The notes under the pieces: generated by a model
Told to the model about the DNA's origin: nothing
Database searches by the model: none
What the model saw: the letters and a program-made list of their open reading frames with translations, nothing else
Translations under genes and position numbers: made by a program
Shown here: one piece after another, positions 43,319 through 53,782 of the stretch
How positions within the stretch are numbered: position 1 is the first letter of the stretch
Layout of the letters: each line of letters starts with the position of its first letter
Assembly (NCBI GenBank): GCA_902589185.1
Contig: CACIRZ010000001.1
Location: forward strand, 59,873-123,872
Source: an uncultured SAR116 cluster alpha proteobacterium
GTDB lineage: Bacteria; Pseudomonadota; Alphaproteobacteria; Puniceispirillales; Marisalimonadaceae
Direction of reading: 5' to 3'
DNA: 64,000 nucleotides

Positions 43319-44432
43319 CTAATTCAGGCATTTTATTCACTTCTGGTATAAAATTGTCATGGATTGCCCCTGGACCTAATACTTTTACATTGCCGTTTTT
43401 AGTTTCAATTTCTAAAAAATTGTTTTGAGGATGGTTTTTTAATTGTTCCATGTCAGAAATTCTTCCATAAGCAACGCTTGCTTCTTCAAGTTTTTCAATT
43501 AAATCCTCACGTTCAAAAGTAATAAATTTATCTTGAATAATTTTTTCTGTTAATTCTCGATTAGCGACTCGATCTGAGTTAGTTTTAAAGCGAGTGTCAT
43601 TAACCATAGTTTCGTCATCTAATACAATTTTACATAATTTCACCCATTCTCGATCATTTTGTATAGCAATTAAAATTGTCAAATTATCTTTACAATTATA
43701 CGCACCATAGGGAACAATTATTGGATGGGTCATGCCGTTTCTTTTTGGAATTTTGTTATTATAAATATAGCCAAGGTAAAAAGGGTTCATCCATTCTGCA
43801 AGTGAATTAAACATAGAAACTGATATATGTCTGCCTTTTCCACTTATACTTCTTTTTATAAGTGCTTGCAAAATTGCTTGATAAGCTGTCATTCCTGCAG
43901 ATATATCACATACTGATGGACCAACCTTTGCTCTTCCATCAACCCCAGCTTTATCTGGAAGACCAGTTATATCAATAACACCAGTTTCAGCTTGAATTAA
44001 CATATCATAAGCTTTTTGGTTTTTATATGGACCTTCGTCTCCAAATCCAGAAATAGAACATGTAATTAAAGATGGATATTTTTTTCTTAATTCATCTAAA
44101 TTTAAACCAAGACGGTCAAATGCACCTGGTGCTAAATTTTGGATTAAAATATCGGATTTTGAAATAATATTCTCAAAAATTTTAAAATCTTCACTGTTTT
44201 TAAGATCTAAAGCAATTGACTCCTTACCTCTATTCAACCAAACAAAATAAGCACTATTTCCAAGTGCATTGCTATCGTAGTTTCTAGCAAAATCACCTTC
44301 AGGTCTTTCAACTTTTATAACTCTGGCACCTGCATCTGCCAGTCTGCAAGATGTATAGGGGGCTGCCACAGCTTGCTCAACTGTTACGACTAATAAACCC
44401 TCTAAATCCTTTCCGGAATTTTGTCTTTCCAT
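43278..44432 (-). CDS. CaiB/BaiF class III CoA-transferase family protein
   Basis: LEGLLVVTVEQAVAAPYTSCRLADAGARVIKVERPEGDFAR, NRGKESIALDLK, AYDMLIQAETGVIDITG. Confidence 0.94.
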   Translation of the reverse strand: MERQNSGKDLEGLLVVTVEQAVAAPYTSCRLADAGARVIKVERPEGDFARNYDSNALGNSAYFVWLNRGKESIALDLKNSEDFKIFENIISKSDILIQNLAPGAFDRLGLNLDELRKKYPSLITCSISGFGDEGPYKNQKAYDMLIQAETGVIDITGLPDKAGVDGRAKVGPSVCDISAGMTAYQAILQALIKRSISGKGRHISVSMFNSLAEWMNPFYLGYIYNNKIPKRNGMTHPIIVPYGAYNCKDNLTILIAIQNDREWVKLCKIVLDDETMVNDTRFKTNSDRVANRELTEKIIQDKFITFEREDLIEKLEEASVAYGRISDMEQLKNHPQNNFLEIETKNGNVKVLGPGAIHDNFIPEVNKMPELDEHGKKIREEFSS

Positions 44433-45751
44433 TAGCTAACCAAACAATCTACTAAAGATACAACTTTACTTTCAGATGGTGCGTTTAACATTTTAGAAAT
44501 TTCATGAGATTTATTTTTTGATAGTAATGATGCAGATTTGTTAACAATTTTATTTTCCAAAATATTTTGATCAATCTTGTCTGATAAATCATGTTTATTT
44601 TTAATATCTCTAGTTCCATCTTTAATAGAAATTAAAGACTGAGTATTTGTTAATTTATCATTAGGTATGACCGTTACCTTGTCCCTAACATTATTAATCT
44701 TTTCATCAAAACAAATATCATCGTTATACGTTCCTAAGTCAGCAGTATCTTTGCCATAAATTGACATAGCTGCTGTTAATTTATATGAAAATTTTGATTC
44801 CAAACCAGTTTTAGGTTCTTGAATATTACAAACTTTAAGCCAAGAAGGATTAGTTTCAATTGCAATTTCTTCAATTGATTCAGGATTAAAGTTGTTTTCT
44901 TGTTTTAATTCCTCAAGTGCTTCCAGGAAAGAATGTAAACCATGACAACAGGCATGAAATTTATACTTAATTTCAGGAAACAGGAAGTCTGTTCCTAAAT
45001 TTTCTACAGCTCTTGTAGGAGTTTTTTTATCCCAACCATGAGTTTGAAAAAAACCTTGATCACACTCAATACCATCTTCTCTTGAGACAAACCCAAGTTT
45101 AGATAATTTCGCGGCCTCAATACCGTTCGAAGCAGCCATTCCTGCGTGATATGGTTTACCCATAGTACCAAATTGGGATTTAATTCCAGACGCTCTTGTT
45201 GAAACTAAACCAAGCGCGTTTATTGTCTGGTCCTCGCTCAAATTAAGTAATTTTGATGCAACAATTGTTGCACCAAATGATCCACTTGTAGCAGTTTGAT
45301 GGAAACCAGCGTTATAATGAGAATAGCCTAAGATATGACCAATTCTAGTAGAGACTTCAACTCCAGCCATATAAGCAAGTAATAAATCTTCCATAGATAA
45401 TTCTAATTCTTCGCCTAAGGCTAGAGCAGTTGGTAATGCACTTGAAGTTGGATGACCCACAAAAAGAAAGTGAGTGTCATCATAATCTAATGCATGACCA
45501 GTAGCTCCATTAGCTAAAGCTGCGCCTCTTGATGAAACGTTATATCCAGTTGAAATCACTCGCGCTTGATTAACACCATTTTCTTCTTTAACCATTTCAG
45601 AAACTATTTTTGAAACCGGTTCTTGTTTTGCTGCATAGGCTACTCCACACCAATCTAGTATTGACATCTTGGCAAAAAACTTCATTTCATCATTGAAACT
45701 GTCTAATTTAGTATTAAATCCATAACTACCAAATAATTTTGTTATCGACAT
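44432..45751 (-). CDS. MmgE/PrpD family protein
   Basis: LDWCGVAYAA, LANGATGHALDYDDTHFLFVGHPTS, GFHQTATSGSFGATIVASKLL, KFHACCHGLHSFLEAL. Confidence 0.92.
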   Translation of the reverse strand: MSITKLFGSYGFNTKLDSFNDEMKFFAKMSILDWCGVAYAAKQEPVSKIVSEMVKEENGVNQARVISTGYNVSSRGAALANGATGHALDYDDTHFLFVGHPTSSALPTALALGEELELSMEDLLLAYMAGVEVSTRIGHILGYSHYNAGFHQTATSGSFGATIVASKLLNLSEDQTINALGLVSTRASGIKSQFGTMGKPYHAGMAASNGIEAAKLSKLGFVSREDGIECDQGFFQTHGWDKKTPTRAVENLGTDFLFPEIKYKFHACCHGLHSFLEALEELKQENNFNPESIEEIAIETNPSWLKVCNIQEPKTGLESKFSYKLTAAMSIYGKDTADLGTYNDDICFDEKINNVRDKVTVIPNDKLTNTQSLISIKDGTRDIKNKHDLSDKIDQNILENKIVNKSASLLSKNKSHEISKMLNAPSESKVVSLVDCLVS

Positions 45752-45771
45752 AATCTATCCCTCCCCTAAAA

Positions 45772-46629
45772 CTATTCAAAACGTGCTTCCGCTTGCATGG
45801 TCATTCCTGAACCCTTTACTGCACCCCAACAACTAACACTTCCATCAGTGTTTTCCTTTGCACCAATGATATAATTGCTATTTGCAAAAACAGGGGCCAT
45901 GACTTTATGACTAAATGATATTACAGTCTTACATTTAAGCTTTTCAGCTGCCCTTAATAAAAAAGTAGCTTGCAAAGGACCATGAACAATTAAATCAGGA
46001 TAGTTCTCCTCATATTTAGTATATGGATAGTCATAATGTATCCTATGACCTACAAAACCAATTGCTGAATAACGGAACAAAATTGTTGGATGCATAAAAA
46101 TAGTTTCTGTATAATCTGCATCTTCAGGTATTGTGTCTGACACGCCAGAACCACCACCTACTTTAGTTACATCTCTGTAAACAATATTATGAAGTTCATG
46201 CAATCTTACCTCTTCATTAACTAAAAATTCATACTCTGCAGTAACAAAACAAAGCTGTCCTGTCCTACCTTCCTTAAGTTTTATGTCAGCTACCTTAGAT
46301 TTTTTTATTACTTTATCACCTACTCTCAGAGGTTTAATTACTTTTATCTGACTGCCTGCCCACATTCTTCTTGGAAGTGGGACTGGAGGCAAAAAATCAC
46401 CTCTAGCTGGATGAGAGTCCACACCAAGTTCATCATTTTTTTTTAAATCCCATCCTAACATCCAATGCAAACCGGAGGTTGCATCCTCCCCAATTTTAGG
46501 ATCCCCTGGATCAATATTTAATGTTGCTCTGTACCTCTGTTCAACAATTGGTGTGAGGTAATCTGTTACAGTCTCTATATTACCTAACCATTTATTTAAA
46601 TGATTTATATCAAGTGCTTCATTTTCCAT
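45772..46629 (-). CDS. FAS1-like/MaoC-domain hydratase (itaconyl-/mesaconyl-C4-CoA hydratase or HTD2-like)
   Basis: GLHWMLGWDLKK, LPPVPLPRRMWAGSQIKVIKPLRVGDKVIKKSKVADI, YPDLIVHGPLQATFLLR. Confidence 0.82.
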   Translation of the reverse strand: MENEALDINHLNKWLGNIETVTDYLTPIVEQRYRATLNIDPGDPKIGEDATSGLHWMLGWDLKKNDELGVDSHPARGDFLPPVPLPRRMWAGSQIKVIKPLRVGDKVIKKSKVADIKLKEGRTGQLCFVTAEYEFLVNEEVRLHELHNIVYRDVTKVGGGSGVSDTIPEDADYTETIFMHPTILFRYSAIGFVGHRIHYDYPYTKYEENYPDLIVHGPLQATFLLRAAEKLKCKTVISFSHKVMAPVFANSNYIIGAKENTDGSVSCWGAVKGSGMTMQAEARFE

Positions 46630-46726
46630 TTGATGAACCTTTATTTTTTTGAATATTTGAAACTATTAAATATAAAAATTATATTAATATCAATTAATAA
46701 AATATTTATGTGATAGGAATTTCGAA

Positions 46727-47071
46727 ATGCCTTCTTTAATTTTACATATAGATAAAATCTTAGAAAATACTTTTAAAATTTCTTCGATTAAAGCAGTAGA
46801 AAAAATTATAATAGATATTATTGAAGAAGAGTTAGAGGCTGAAAAAAACAACTGTCAAATTATATGGGTGCAGAGCAAAATAATTTCCTCAAATTATAAA
46901 ATCTTTGGTGAATTGAAGTTTAGAGATAAAGAGACTAGAAATATAGACAAAAGAAATAAATGTTTAAAAAGAATTGGTCAAATTTTACAAAATAAATTTA
47001 ATGTTTTTATAAGGCTTAGGGCATTCTCAATTAAAGATGCGTCAATAACAGCACTAGATTTAGAAAATTAA
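46727..47071 (+). CDS. Small protein, possibly tautomerase-superfamily-like
   Basis: Starts Met-Pro (tautomerase catalytic Pro position), MPSLILHIDKILE; weak resemblance in the C-terminal half (FRDKETRNIDKRNKCLKRIGQIL...RLRAFSIKDASITALD). Confidence 0.45.
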   Translation: MPSLILHIDKILENTFKISSIKAVEKIIIDIIEEELEAEKNNCQIIWVQSKIISSNYKIFGELKFRDKETRNIDKRNKCLKRIGQILQNKFNVFIRLRAFSIKDASITALDLEN

Positions 47072-47107
47072 AATTGTATTTCAAGTAAAAGAATAGAAGG
47101 ACTAGAA

Positions 47108-47899
47108 ATGAGTGAAAATATTGTATTAACAAGTGTAAATGATAGAGGAATTGCTGAAGTTATTTTAAACCGTCCAGAAAGAAATAATGCATATAACGGG
47201 GATATGATTATTGAATTAATCAAAAGCTTTGAATCTCTACATAAAAATCATTCTGTAAGAGTAGTCCTAATTAAAGGTAATGGAAAACATTTTCAAGCAG
47301 GAGCTGACTTACAATGGCTAAAAGAAATTGGTAATCTTAGTCAAAAAGAAAATATAGAGGTTTCAAGGAAAACAGCTTCAGCGATTCAAGGTCTTACAAA
47401 GTTCCCTAAACCAACAATTGCCTTGATCCATGGAGGATGCTTTGGTGGTGGAACAGGAATTGCCGCAGCCGCTGATATAGTAATAGCTAGTGAAGATGCT
47501 ATCTTTTCTATTTCTGAAGCTAAATGGGGTGTAATGGCAGGAATAATAATACCTCATTTAAACGCAAGTATTGGGGTGAGAAATGTAAGAAGATATGCTC
47601 TTACTTGTGAGCGTTTTAATGCTAGTCAAGCCAAGGAAATGGGTTTAGTTCACCAAGTTTGTAGAACCGGTGACCTCGAAAATGCAGTTAAACCCGTTAT
47701 TGAGAATTTGTTGATGTGCGCTCCAGATGCACTAGAGGCTACAAAAAGAAGAACTTTAATTGAAAGTGGTTTAATGTTATCAGATGAAAAATTTGATGAA
47801 CTTATTTTTGAACATTCTCAAAAAAGGATGACTGATGAAGCAAAAGAGGGCCTAAATAGTTTTCTTGAGAAAAGAACTGCATCTTGGTATCAAAATTAA
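47108..47899 (+). CDS. Enoyl-CoA hydratase/isomerase family protein
   Basis: ILNRPERNNAYNGDM, FQAGADLQWLK, IHGGCFGGGTGIAAAADIVIASEDAIFSISEAKWGVM. Confidence 0.94.
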   Translation: MSENIVLTSVNDRGIAEVILNRPERNNAYNGDMIIELIKSFESLHKNHSVRVVLIKGNGKHFQAGADLQWLKEIGNLSQKENIEVSRKTASAIQGLTKFPKPTIALIHGGCFGGGTGIAAAADIVIASEDAIFSISEAKWGVMAGIIIPHLNASIGVRNVRRYALTCERFNASQAKEMGLVHQVCRTGDLENAVKPVIENLLMCAPDALEATKRRTLIESGLMLSDEKFDELIFEHSQKRMTDEAKEGLNSFLEKRTASWYQN

Positions 47900-47917
47900 A
47901 ATTATAGGAAATATAAA

Positions 47918-49273
47918 ATGCCTGCTTTAGTAACAAATTCAAAAATATGGGGAGAAATGTTTGGTACTAAAGAAATGCATTTCTTATTTTCTGATGAAGG
48001 TACTACACAGTTATATTTAGATGTAGAAGCAGCTTTAGCAAGATCACAGTCAAAGTTGAATATTATACCAAAAGAAGCTGGGGAAAAAATAACCCAAGCA
48101 GCAAAAGTTGATATGATTGATTGGGAGAAACTTGAAAAAAGGACATCTATAGTTGGATATCCAATTCTTCCACTAGTAGAACAACTAAGTGAAAAAGTTG
48201 AAGGCAACTTTGGACAATTTTGTCATTGGGGTGCTACAACACAGGATATTATGGACACAGCAGATGTCCTTCAAATTAGGAAGGGTCTTGAATTATTATC
48301 TAAAGACCTAAAGTCAATTTCAAATGCTTTAGAAAAAATTGTTGAGCATCATATCAAAACACCTATGGTTGGTAGAACACATTTGCAACATGCTTTACCT
48401 ATATCATTTGGTTACAAGGCATCTACTTGGTTATCTGGAATAGATAGGCATCACAAAAGACTAGAAGAAATAAAGAAACGTATTTTCAATGTTTCATTTT
48501 TTGGAGCAGCAGGAACACTTGCTTCTTTGGGAGAACATGATGGTCTTAAGACACAGTCAACTCTTGCAGAAGAATTGGATCTGAATGTACCTGACGTTAG
48601 TTGGCATTCAATTAGAGATAATTTTTGTGAAGTAACTGGTTGGCTTGCAATGGTCGCTGCATCACTTGGTAAAATAGCTTATGATGTGATGTTAATGATG
48701 CAAACAGAAACACAAGAAGTTGCTGAACCATATCTTCATGGACGGGGCTCTTCTTCAACAATGCCTCAAAAAAGAAATCCTATTTCTTCTGAAGTAATGC
48801 TCGCTTGTTCAAAACTACTTAGAGAACATCATTCTTCTATGCTAGATGCTATGGTCCTTGATCATGAAAGAGCCACAGGTCAATGGCATGTAGAATGGCA
48901 TACAATACCTAACGCCTTTTTGATTGCTTCTTCATCTTTCAACTCAGCTAAGTATCTTTTAGAAGGTTTAGAAGTTTCACCTAAAAAAATGAAAGAAAAT
49001 ATTTATAAAACCAATGGGTTAATTGTTGCAGAGTCTGTTATGATGGCTCTTGCTCCCAAGATGGGAAGACAAATTGCACACGACTTAGTTTATGATTGTT
49101 GTAGAGAATCAATCAAAAACAACATACCATTTATAGATACTTTATTAAAAAATAAAGAAATTTCTAACTTTTTTAACGAGCAAGATTTGTTAAAAATTAT
49201 AGATCCATCTAATTATTTAGGAGCGTCTCCTACTATGGCACAGAGACTTTTAAACAATAGAAAGTTACTTTAA
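47918..49273 (+). CDS. Adenylosuccinate lyase / 3-carboxymuconate cycloisomerase (PcaB-like) family lyase
   Basis: Fumarase/ASL superfamily signature GSSTMPQKRNP; FCHWGATTQDIMDT; GRTHLQHALP. Confidence 0.9.
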   Translation: MPALVTNSKIWGEMFGTKEMHFLFSDEGTTQLYLDVEAALARSQSKLNIIPKEAGEKITQAAKVDMIDWEKLEKRTSIVGYPILPLVEQLSEKVEGNFGQFCHWGATTQDIMDTADVLQIRKGLELLSKDLKSISNALEKIVEHHIKTPMVGRTHLQHALPISFGYKASTWLSGIDRHHKRLEEIKKRIFNVSFFGAAGTLASLGEHDGLKTQSTLAEELDLNVPDVSWHSIRDNFCEVTGWLAMVAASLGKIAYDVMLMMQTETQEVAEPYLHGRGSSSTMPQKRNPISSEVMLACSKLLREHHSSMLDAMVLDHERATGQWHVEWHTIPNAFLIASSSFNSAKYLLEGLEVSPKKMKENIYKTNGLIVAESVMMALAPKMGRQIAHDLVYDCCRESIKNNIPFIDTLLKNKEISNFFNEQDLLKIIDPSNYLGASPTMAQRLLNNRKLL

Positions 49274-49277
49274 TATA

Positions 49278-49694
49278 ATGCAACAATTGATGACAAAAGA
49301 AAGTCTTGATAAATTTTTAAATAAAGAATTTCCTCAAGTAAGTAAAAACTTCAAGATATTAAATGTAAGTGATCAGTCTTTTTCAATGCTAATGTATATT
49401 ACTGAAGAACATTTGAGACCAGGGGCAACAGTTTCAGGCCCAACAATGTTTTTATTGGCAGATGTAACTTTTTATTTAGCAACTTTAAGTATTATAGGTC
49501 CTAAAAGTCTTACTGTTACAACTAATTGTTCAATAAATTTTTTAAGAAAACCAAATGAGAAAAATTTAACTAGTAAAGCCAGAATTTTAAAATTAGGAAA
49601 AACTTTAAGTGTAGGTGATGTTTTAATATATTCAGAGGATATTAACGAGCCTGTTGCCCACGCTTCACTTACTTATTCTATTCCACAAAAATAA
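49278..49694 (+). CDS. PaaI-type hot-dog thioesterase
   Basis: RPGATVSGPTMFLLADVTFYLATLSIIG, CSINFLRKP. Confidence 0.8.
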   Translation: MQQLMTKESLDKFLNKEFPQVSKNFKILNVSDQSFSMLMYITEEHLRPGATVSGPTMFLLADVTFYLATLSIIGPKSLTVTTNCSINFLRKPNEKNLTSKARILKLGKTLSVGDVLIYSEDINEPVAHASLTYSIPQK

Positions 49695-49696
49695 TT

Positions 49697-50524
49697 TTAG
49701 ATTCTCTCTCTATGCCAAATTAAATGATCTGCCATAAAGGTTGAAATAAAATAATATGAATGATCGTAATTTGGTTGCATTCTAAGTTTTAAATTAATAT
49801 TTGTGTTCTTACATGCTTCCTCTAATAGCCATGGCCTTAACCCCTCTTCTAAAAAGCTATCGGCATCTCCTTGGTCAACAAGAATTTCAGGGAAATAATA
49901 GCCATTTTTAACTAAAGCTACGCTATCATACTTTTGCCAATTACTTTGGTCTAAACCAATAAATTTTTTAAAGGCCTCACTAGACCAACTGGCTGACGAT
50001 GGTTCGACAATTGGTGCAAATGCAGAACAACTTTTAAACTTCTTTGGATTTCTTAGAGCCATTACAATAGCTCCGTGTCCACCCATTGAGTGACCAAAAA
50101 TACTTTGTCTAGACATATCAAAATCAAAATAATTTTCAATAACACCTGGAAGTTCATCAATTATATAACTATACATATTATAGTTTTTGTCATAGGGCGA
50201 TTCTGTTGCATCTAAATAAAAACCAGCCCCACTGCCAAATTGCCAATTATCTTTTTCGTCGGGAACAGACTCTCCTCTAGGACTAGTATCAGGACAAATA
50301 ATCACCATTCCTAATTCAGCAGCCTTTTTTCTGTACTCACCTTTTTCCATTACGTTTAAGTGACTACAAGTTAAACCAGATAAGTACCACAAAACTGGAG
50401 GATTTTTTATCTTTGGGGGGATGAAAACTGCAAAAATCATTTCACAATTATTTACTACAGACTGATGACTACAGACTAGTTGTTTGCCCTCAAATGAATA
50501 TGCTTCAGATATATTTTTCATCAA
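49697..50524 (-). CDS. fghA: S-formylglutathione hydrolase
   Basis: [60 protein letters not shown]. Confidence 0.95.
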   Translation of the reverse strand: MMKNISEAYSFEGKQLVCSHQSVVNNCEMIFAVFIPPKIKNPPVLWYLSGLTCSHLNVMEKGEYRKKAAELGMVIICPDTSPRGESVPDEKDNWQFGSGAGFYLDATESPYDKNYNMYSYIIDELPGVIENYFDFDMSRQSIFGHSMGGHGAIVMALRNPKKFKSCSAFAPIVEPSSASWSSEAFKKFIGLDQSNWQKYDSVALVKNGYYFPEILVDQGDADSFLEEGLRPWLLEEACKNTNINLKLRMQPNYDHSYYFISTFMADHLIWHRERI

Positions 50525-51630
50525 AAAACCACAACTGATCTTATTGATTCACCTGCATGCATCAAATCAAAACCTTTGTTAATATCTTCTAATTTTAAGT
50601 TATGAGTAATCATTGGATCAATATCAATTTTTCCTTGAAGATACCATTCCACAATTTTAGGAACGTCAGTTCTTCCCCTTGCTCCTCCAAAGGCTGTGCC
50701 TTTCCAGCTCCTACCAGTAACTAACTGGAAAGGTCTAGTTTTAATTTCTTGCCCCGCTCCAGCGACGCCAATTATTATGCTTTCTCCCCAACCTTTATGA
50801 GCACATTCTAAAGCTTGTCTCATTACGTTGACATTTCCGATACATTCAAAAGAGTAGTCTGCACCACCACCTGTAAGATCAACCAAGTAATTAACCAAGT
50901 CACCTTCTATCTCTGATGGATTTACGAAGTGTGTCATACCAAACTTTTTACCCCAAGACTCCTTTTTGTTATTCATGTCAACACCAACTATCATATTTGC
51001 TCCTATCATTCTCAAACCTTGAATGACGTTAAGCCCAATTCCACCTAACCCAAAAACAACTGCGTTACAACCTGCAGTTGCCTTTGCTGTATTGATAACG
51101 GCTCCAATACCTGTAGTTACACCGCAACCAATATAACAGATTTTATCAAAAGGAGCTTTTTTGTTTACTTTAGCAAGAGCAATTTCAGGAACTACAGTAT
51201 AATTTGAAAAGGTAGATGTTCCCATATAATGCAATATTGGTTTTCCATTAATAGAAAATCTACTAGTTCCATCTGGCATTACACCCTTGCCTTGTGTAAC
51301 TCTAATGGCCTGACATAAATTAGTTTTTGGATGCAAACAATACTCACACTCTCTGCATTCCGGTGTGTAAAGAGGAATTACATGATCACCTTCCATAAGC
51401 GATTTTACACCATTACCAACTTCCCTAACTACACCTGCCCCTTCGTGCCCCAAGATTGCTGGGAAAAGTCCTTCAGGATCATCACCAGAAAGTGTGAATT
51501 CATCAGTATGACATATACCTGTTGCTTTAATTTCTACTAAAACTTCTCCAGAACGAGGCCCTTCTAGATCCACATCCATAATTTCAAGCGGTTTTCCTGC
51601 CTCCACAGCAACTGCAGCTCTAGTTTTCAT
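50521..51630 (-). CDS. frmA: S-(hydroxymethyl)glutathione dehydrogenase / class III alcohol dehydrogenase
   Basis: [40 protein letters not shown], Cys4 zinc region, [22 protein letters not shown]. Confidence 0.97.
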   Translation of the reverse strand: MKTRAAVAVEAGKPLEIMDVDLEGPRSGEVLVEIKATGICHTDEFTLSGDDPEGLFPAILGHEGAGVVREVGNGVKSLMEGDHVIPLYTPECRECEYCLHPKTNLCQAIRVTQGKGVMPDGTSRFSINGKPILHYMGTSTFSNYTVVPEIALAKVNKKAPFDKICYIGCGVTTGIGAVINTAKATAGCNAVVFGLGGIGLNVIQGLRMIGANMIVGVDMNNKKESWGKKFGMTHFVNPSEIEGDLVNYLVDLTGGGADYSFECIGNVNVMRQALECAHKGWGESIIIGVAGAGQEIKTRPFQLVTGRSWKGTAFGGARGRTDVPKIVEWYLQGKIDIDPMITHNLKLEDINKGFDLMHAGESIRSVVVF

Positions 51631-51752
51631 TGCGATCCTCCTAACAATAATATTCTAAAATTTAAATCTTATTATGATTTTATATCCATGACTTGCAAGA
51701 TTTTTTAGTATATAAATTAGGCTTTGAAGATTTAAATATTAGGAGCATCTTT

Positions 51753-52562
51753 ATGAGTTTTGTTGAAACTGAAATTAATGGCCAAATAATTACTATCAGA
51801 TTAAATCGTCCAGAAAGATTAAATGCTTTAAGCACCGTTATAAGAAAAGGAATGGCAGAAGCGTTTAATAGATTTCATGAGGATAAAGAACTAGAAGTAG
51901 CAATTTTGACAGGAACTGGAAGAGGGTTTTGTGCAGGCGAAGATATGAAGGAGTCTATTGACAGAGGCATCCCAGGATCCCCAAAAGAATTTGTAGAAGA
52001 AAATTTAGTTGACCCATTTCAGACAGGTGCTCTTCAAAAACCAGTCATAGCAGCAGTAAACGGATATGCAATGGGTGGTGGGTTTATGTTAGTTGAGAGA
52101 ACAGATCTTAGGATTGCTGTAAAAGAAGCAATTTTTGAAATGTCAGAAGCAAAAAGATGGCTTCTAGGCGGTTATAATCATGGACATTATGGCAATCTCC
52201 CACATCCCGTTGCAACAGAAATGGCTTTTGGATATAGAATTTCTGCTGAAAGGATGCATCAAGTTGGTTTCATTAATCGTTTAGTCGAAGCTAAAGATCT
52301 TATGAGTGAAGCTCATTCAATGGCAGAACATCTACTATCACTTCCTCCTGCTGCAAGAGTAAACACACTTTATATGATGAAGCATATGGCACCAAAAATC
52401 AGTCCTAATATTGCAGATCTTGCTGAAAAACTACATCTTCACGGCGACACTGAGGATAGAATGGAAAGTAGAAGAGCCTTTGCAGAAAAAAGAAAACCAA
52501 ACTTCAAAGGTTGGATTAAACCAGAAGATAGATATAATATGCCAAAATTAGAGGAAAATTAG
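51753..52562 (+). CDS. Enoyl-CoA hydratase/isomerase family protein (probable start at 51753 after AGGAG)
   Basis: RLNRPERLNALS, GRGFCAGEDMKE, PVIAAVNGYAMGGGFMLVERTDLRIAVKEAIFEMSEAK. Confidence 0.93.
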   Translation: MSFVETEINGQIITIRLNRPERLNALSTVIRKGMAEAFNRFHEDKELEVAILTGTGRGFCAGEDMKESIDRGIPGSPKEFVEENLVDPFQTGALQKPVIAAVNGYAMGGGFMLVERTDLRIAVKEAIFEMSEAKRWLLGGYNHGHYGNLPHPVATEMAFGYRISAERMHQVGFINRLVEAKDLMSEAHSMAEHLLSLPPAARVNTLYMMKHMAPKISPNIADLAEKLHLHGDTEDRMESRRAFAEKRKPNFKGWIKPEDRYNMPKLEEN

Positions 52563-52570
52563 AGGTCAAA

Positions 52571-53782
52571 ATGAGTGAAATAAATGGAGCTCTTTCTGGG
52601 TTAAAAATAGTTGCATGTTCAACAGCACAAGCTGGAACTGTCCCCTACATGTTAATGGCAGATCTTGGTGCTGAAGTAATTAAAATTGAAACACCAGGTA
52701 AAGGTGATAACAATCGTAACTCAGGTTTTTTAGAAGGAGAGATTGGATCATTTTTTGAGACTAATAACAGAGGAGTTAAAAGTTTAACTCTCAATCTTAA
52801 GTCAGAAAACGGGCAAAAGATACTTCACAGTTTAATAAAAGATGCCGATGTGTTTGGTCAAAATTTTAGACCAGGCGTTGCTGAAAAACTTAATTTTGAT
52901 TATGAAACTCTTAGTAAAATTAATCCTAAAATAGTTTACGCTTCTGTTTCAGCTTATGGACCCGATGCCCCAGATGGACATTTACCAGGAACCGACGCTG
53001 TGGGACAAGCTTTAAGTGGAATAGCTGAAGCATATTCAATTCCAGGAAATAATTTAAGAACTGGGGTAGCCTCAGTTGCAGATGAGAGCTGTGCAATACT
53101 AACTTTTGGAGGAATTTTAGCCGCATATATAAATGCTCAAAAAACAGGAAAAGGTCAAAAGTTAGAAACTTCTTTAGTAGGGAGTGCTTTTAGACTTCTT
53201 GGTTGGACTATGACTACAGCAATGTGGAGTAACAGGCCACCAATTACTGGAGCCAGAATTAATGGAACGAGAGAAAGACCAGGTATTGCAGCATGTTTTA
53301 ACGATATTAATGGTAAACCTTTTGCACTTCAACTTGACCCAGATGACTGGCAAGAAGCAATGAAAGCTCTTAACTTTTTTGATATTCTTACAGAAAATGG
53401 TCTTATTGACCTTGGTTTGGCATTTGAGTCTGAAATAAAGAAAACTGAAATTTTAAATAAACTTGCTGAATTGTTCTCAACTGATACCAGAGATAATTGG
53501 ATATCAGTCTTGAGAAAAGCTGACATGATATCTACCCATGTTAATACAATGCTTGAAGCATCTAATGATCCAAATATAAAAGAAAACAATTATGTAACCG
53601 AAGTATGGTACCCAGAACTAAATAAAAATATGAAAGTACACGGCACTCCTTGGAAATTTTCCAAAACACCTGCGAACATAAAAAGAGCACCTAAACTCGG
53701 TGAACACAATATTGAGATATTGTCTGGTCTAGGTTATACTGAAGATGAAATTGAAAGCTTTAAAGACGACAAGATTATTTGA
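52571..53782 (+). CDS. CaiB/BaiF class III CoA-transferase family protein
   Basis: LSGLKIVACSTAQAGTVPYMLMADLGAEVIKIETPGKGDNNR, NNRGVKSLTLNLKSENG, GTDAVGQALSGIAEAY. Confidence 0.93.
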   Translation: MSEINGALSGLKIVACSTAQAGTVPYMLMADLGAEVIKIETPGKGDNNRNSGFLEGEIGSFFETNNRGVKSLTLNLKSENGQKILHSLIKDADVFGQNFRPGVAEKLNFDYETLSKINPKIVYASVSAYGPDAPDGHLPGTDAVGQALSGIAEAYSIPGNNLRTGVASVADESCAILTFGGILAAYINAQKTGKGQKLETSLVGSAFRLLGWTMTTAMWSNRPPITGARINGTRERPGIAACFNDINGKPFALQLDPDDWQEAMKALNFFDILTENGLIDLGLAFESEIKKTEILNKLAELFSTDTRDNWISVLRKADMISTHVNTMLEASNDPNIKENNYVTEVWYPELNKNMKVHGTPWKFSKTPANIKRAPKLGEHNIEILSGLGYTEDEIESFKDDKII

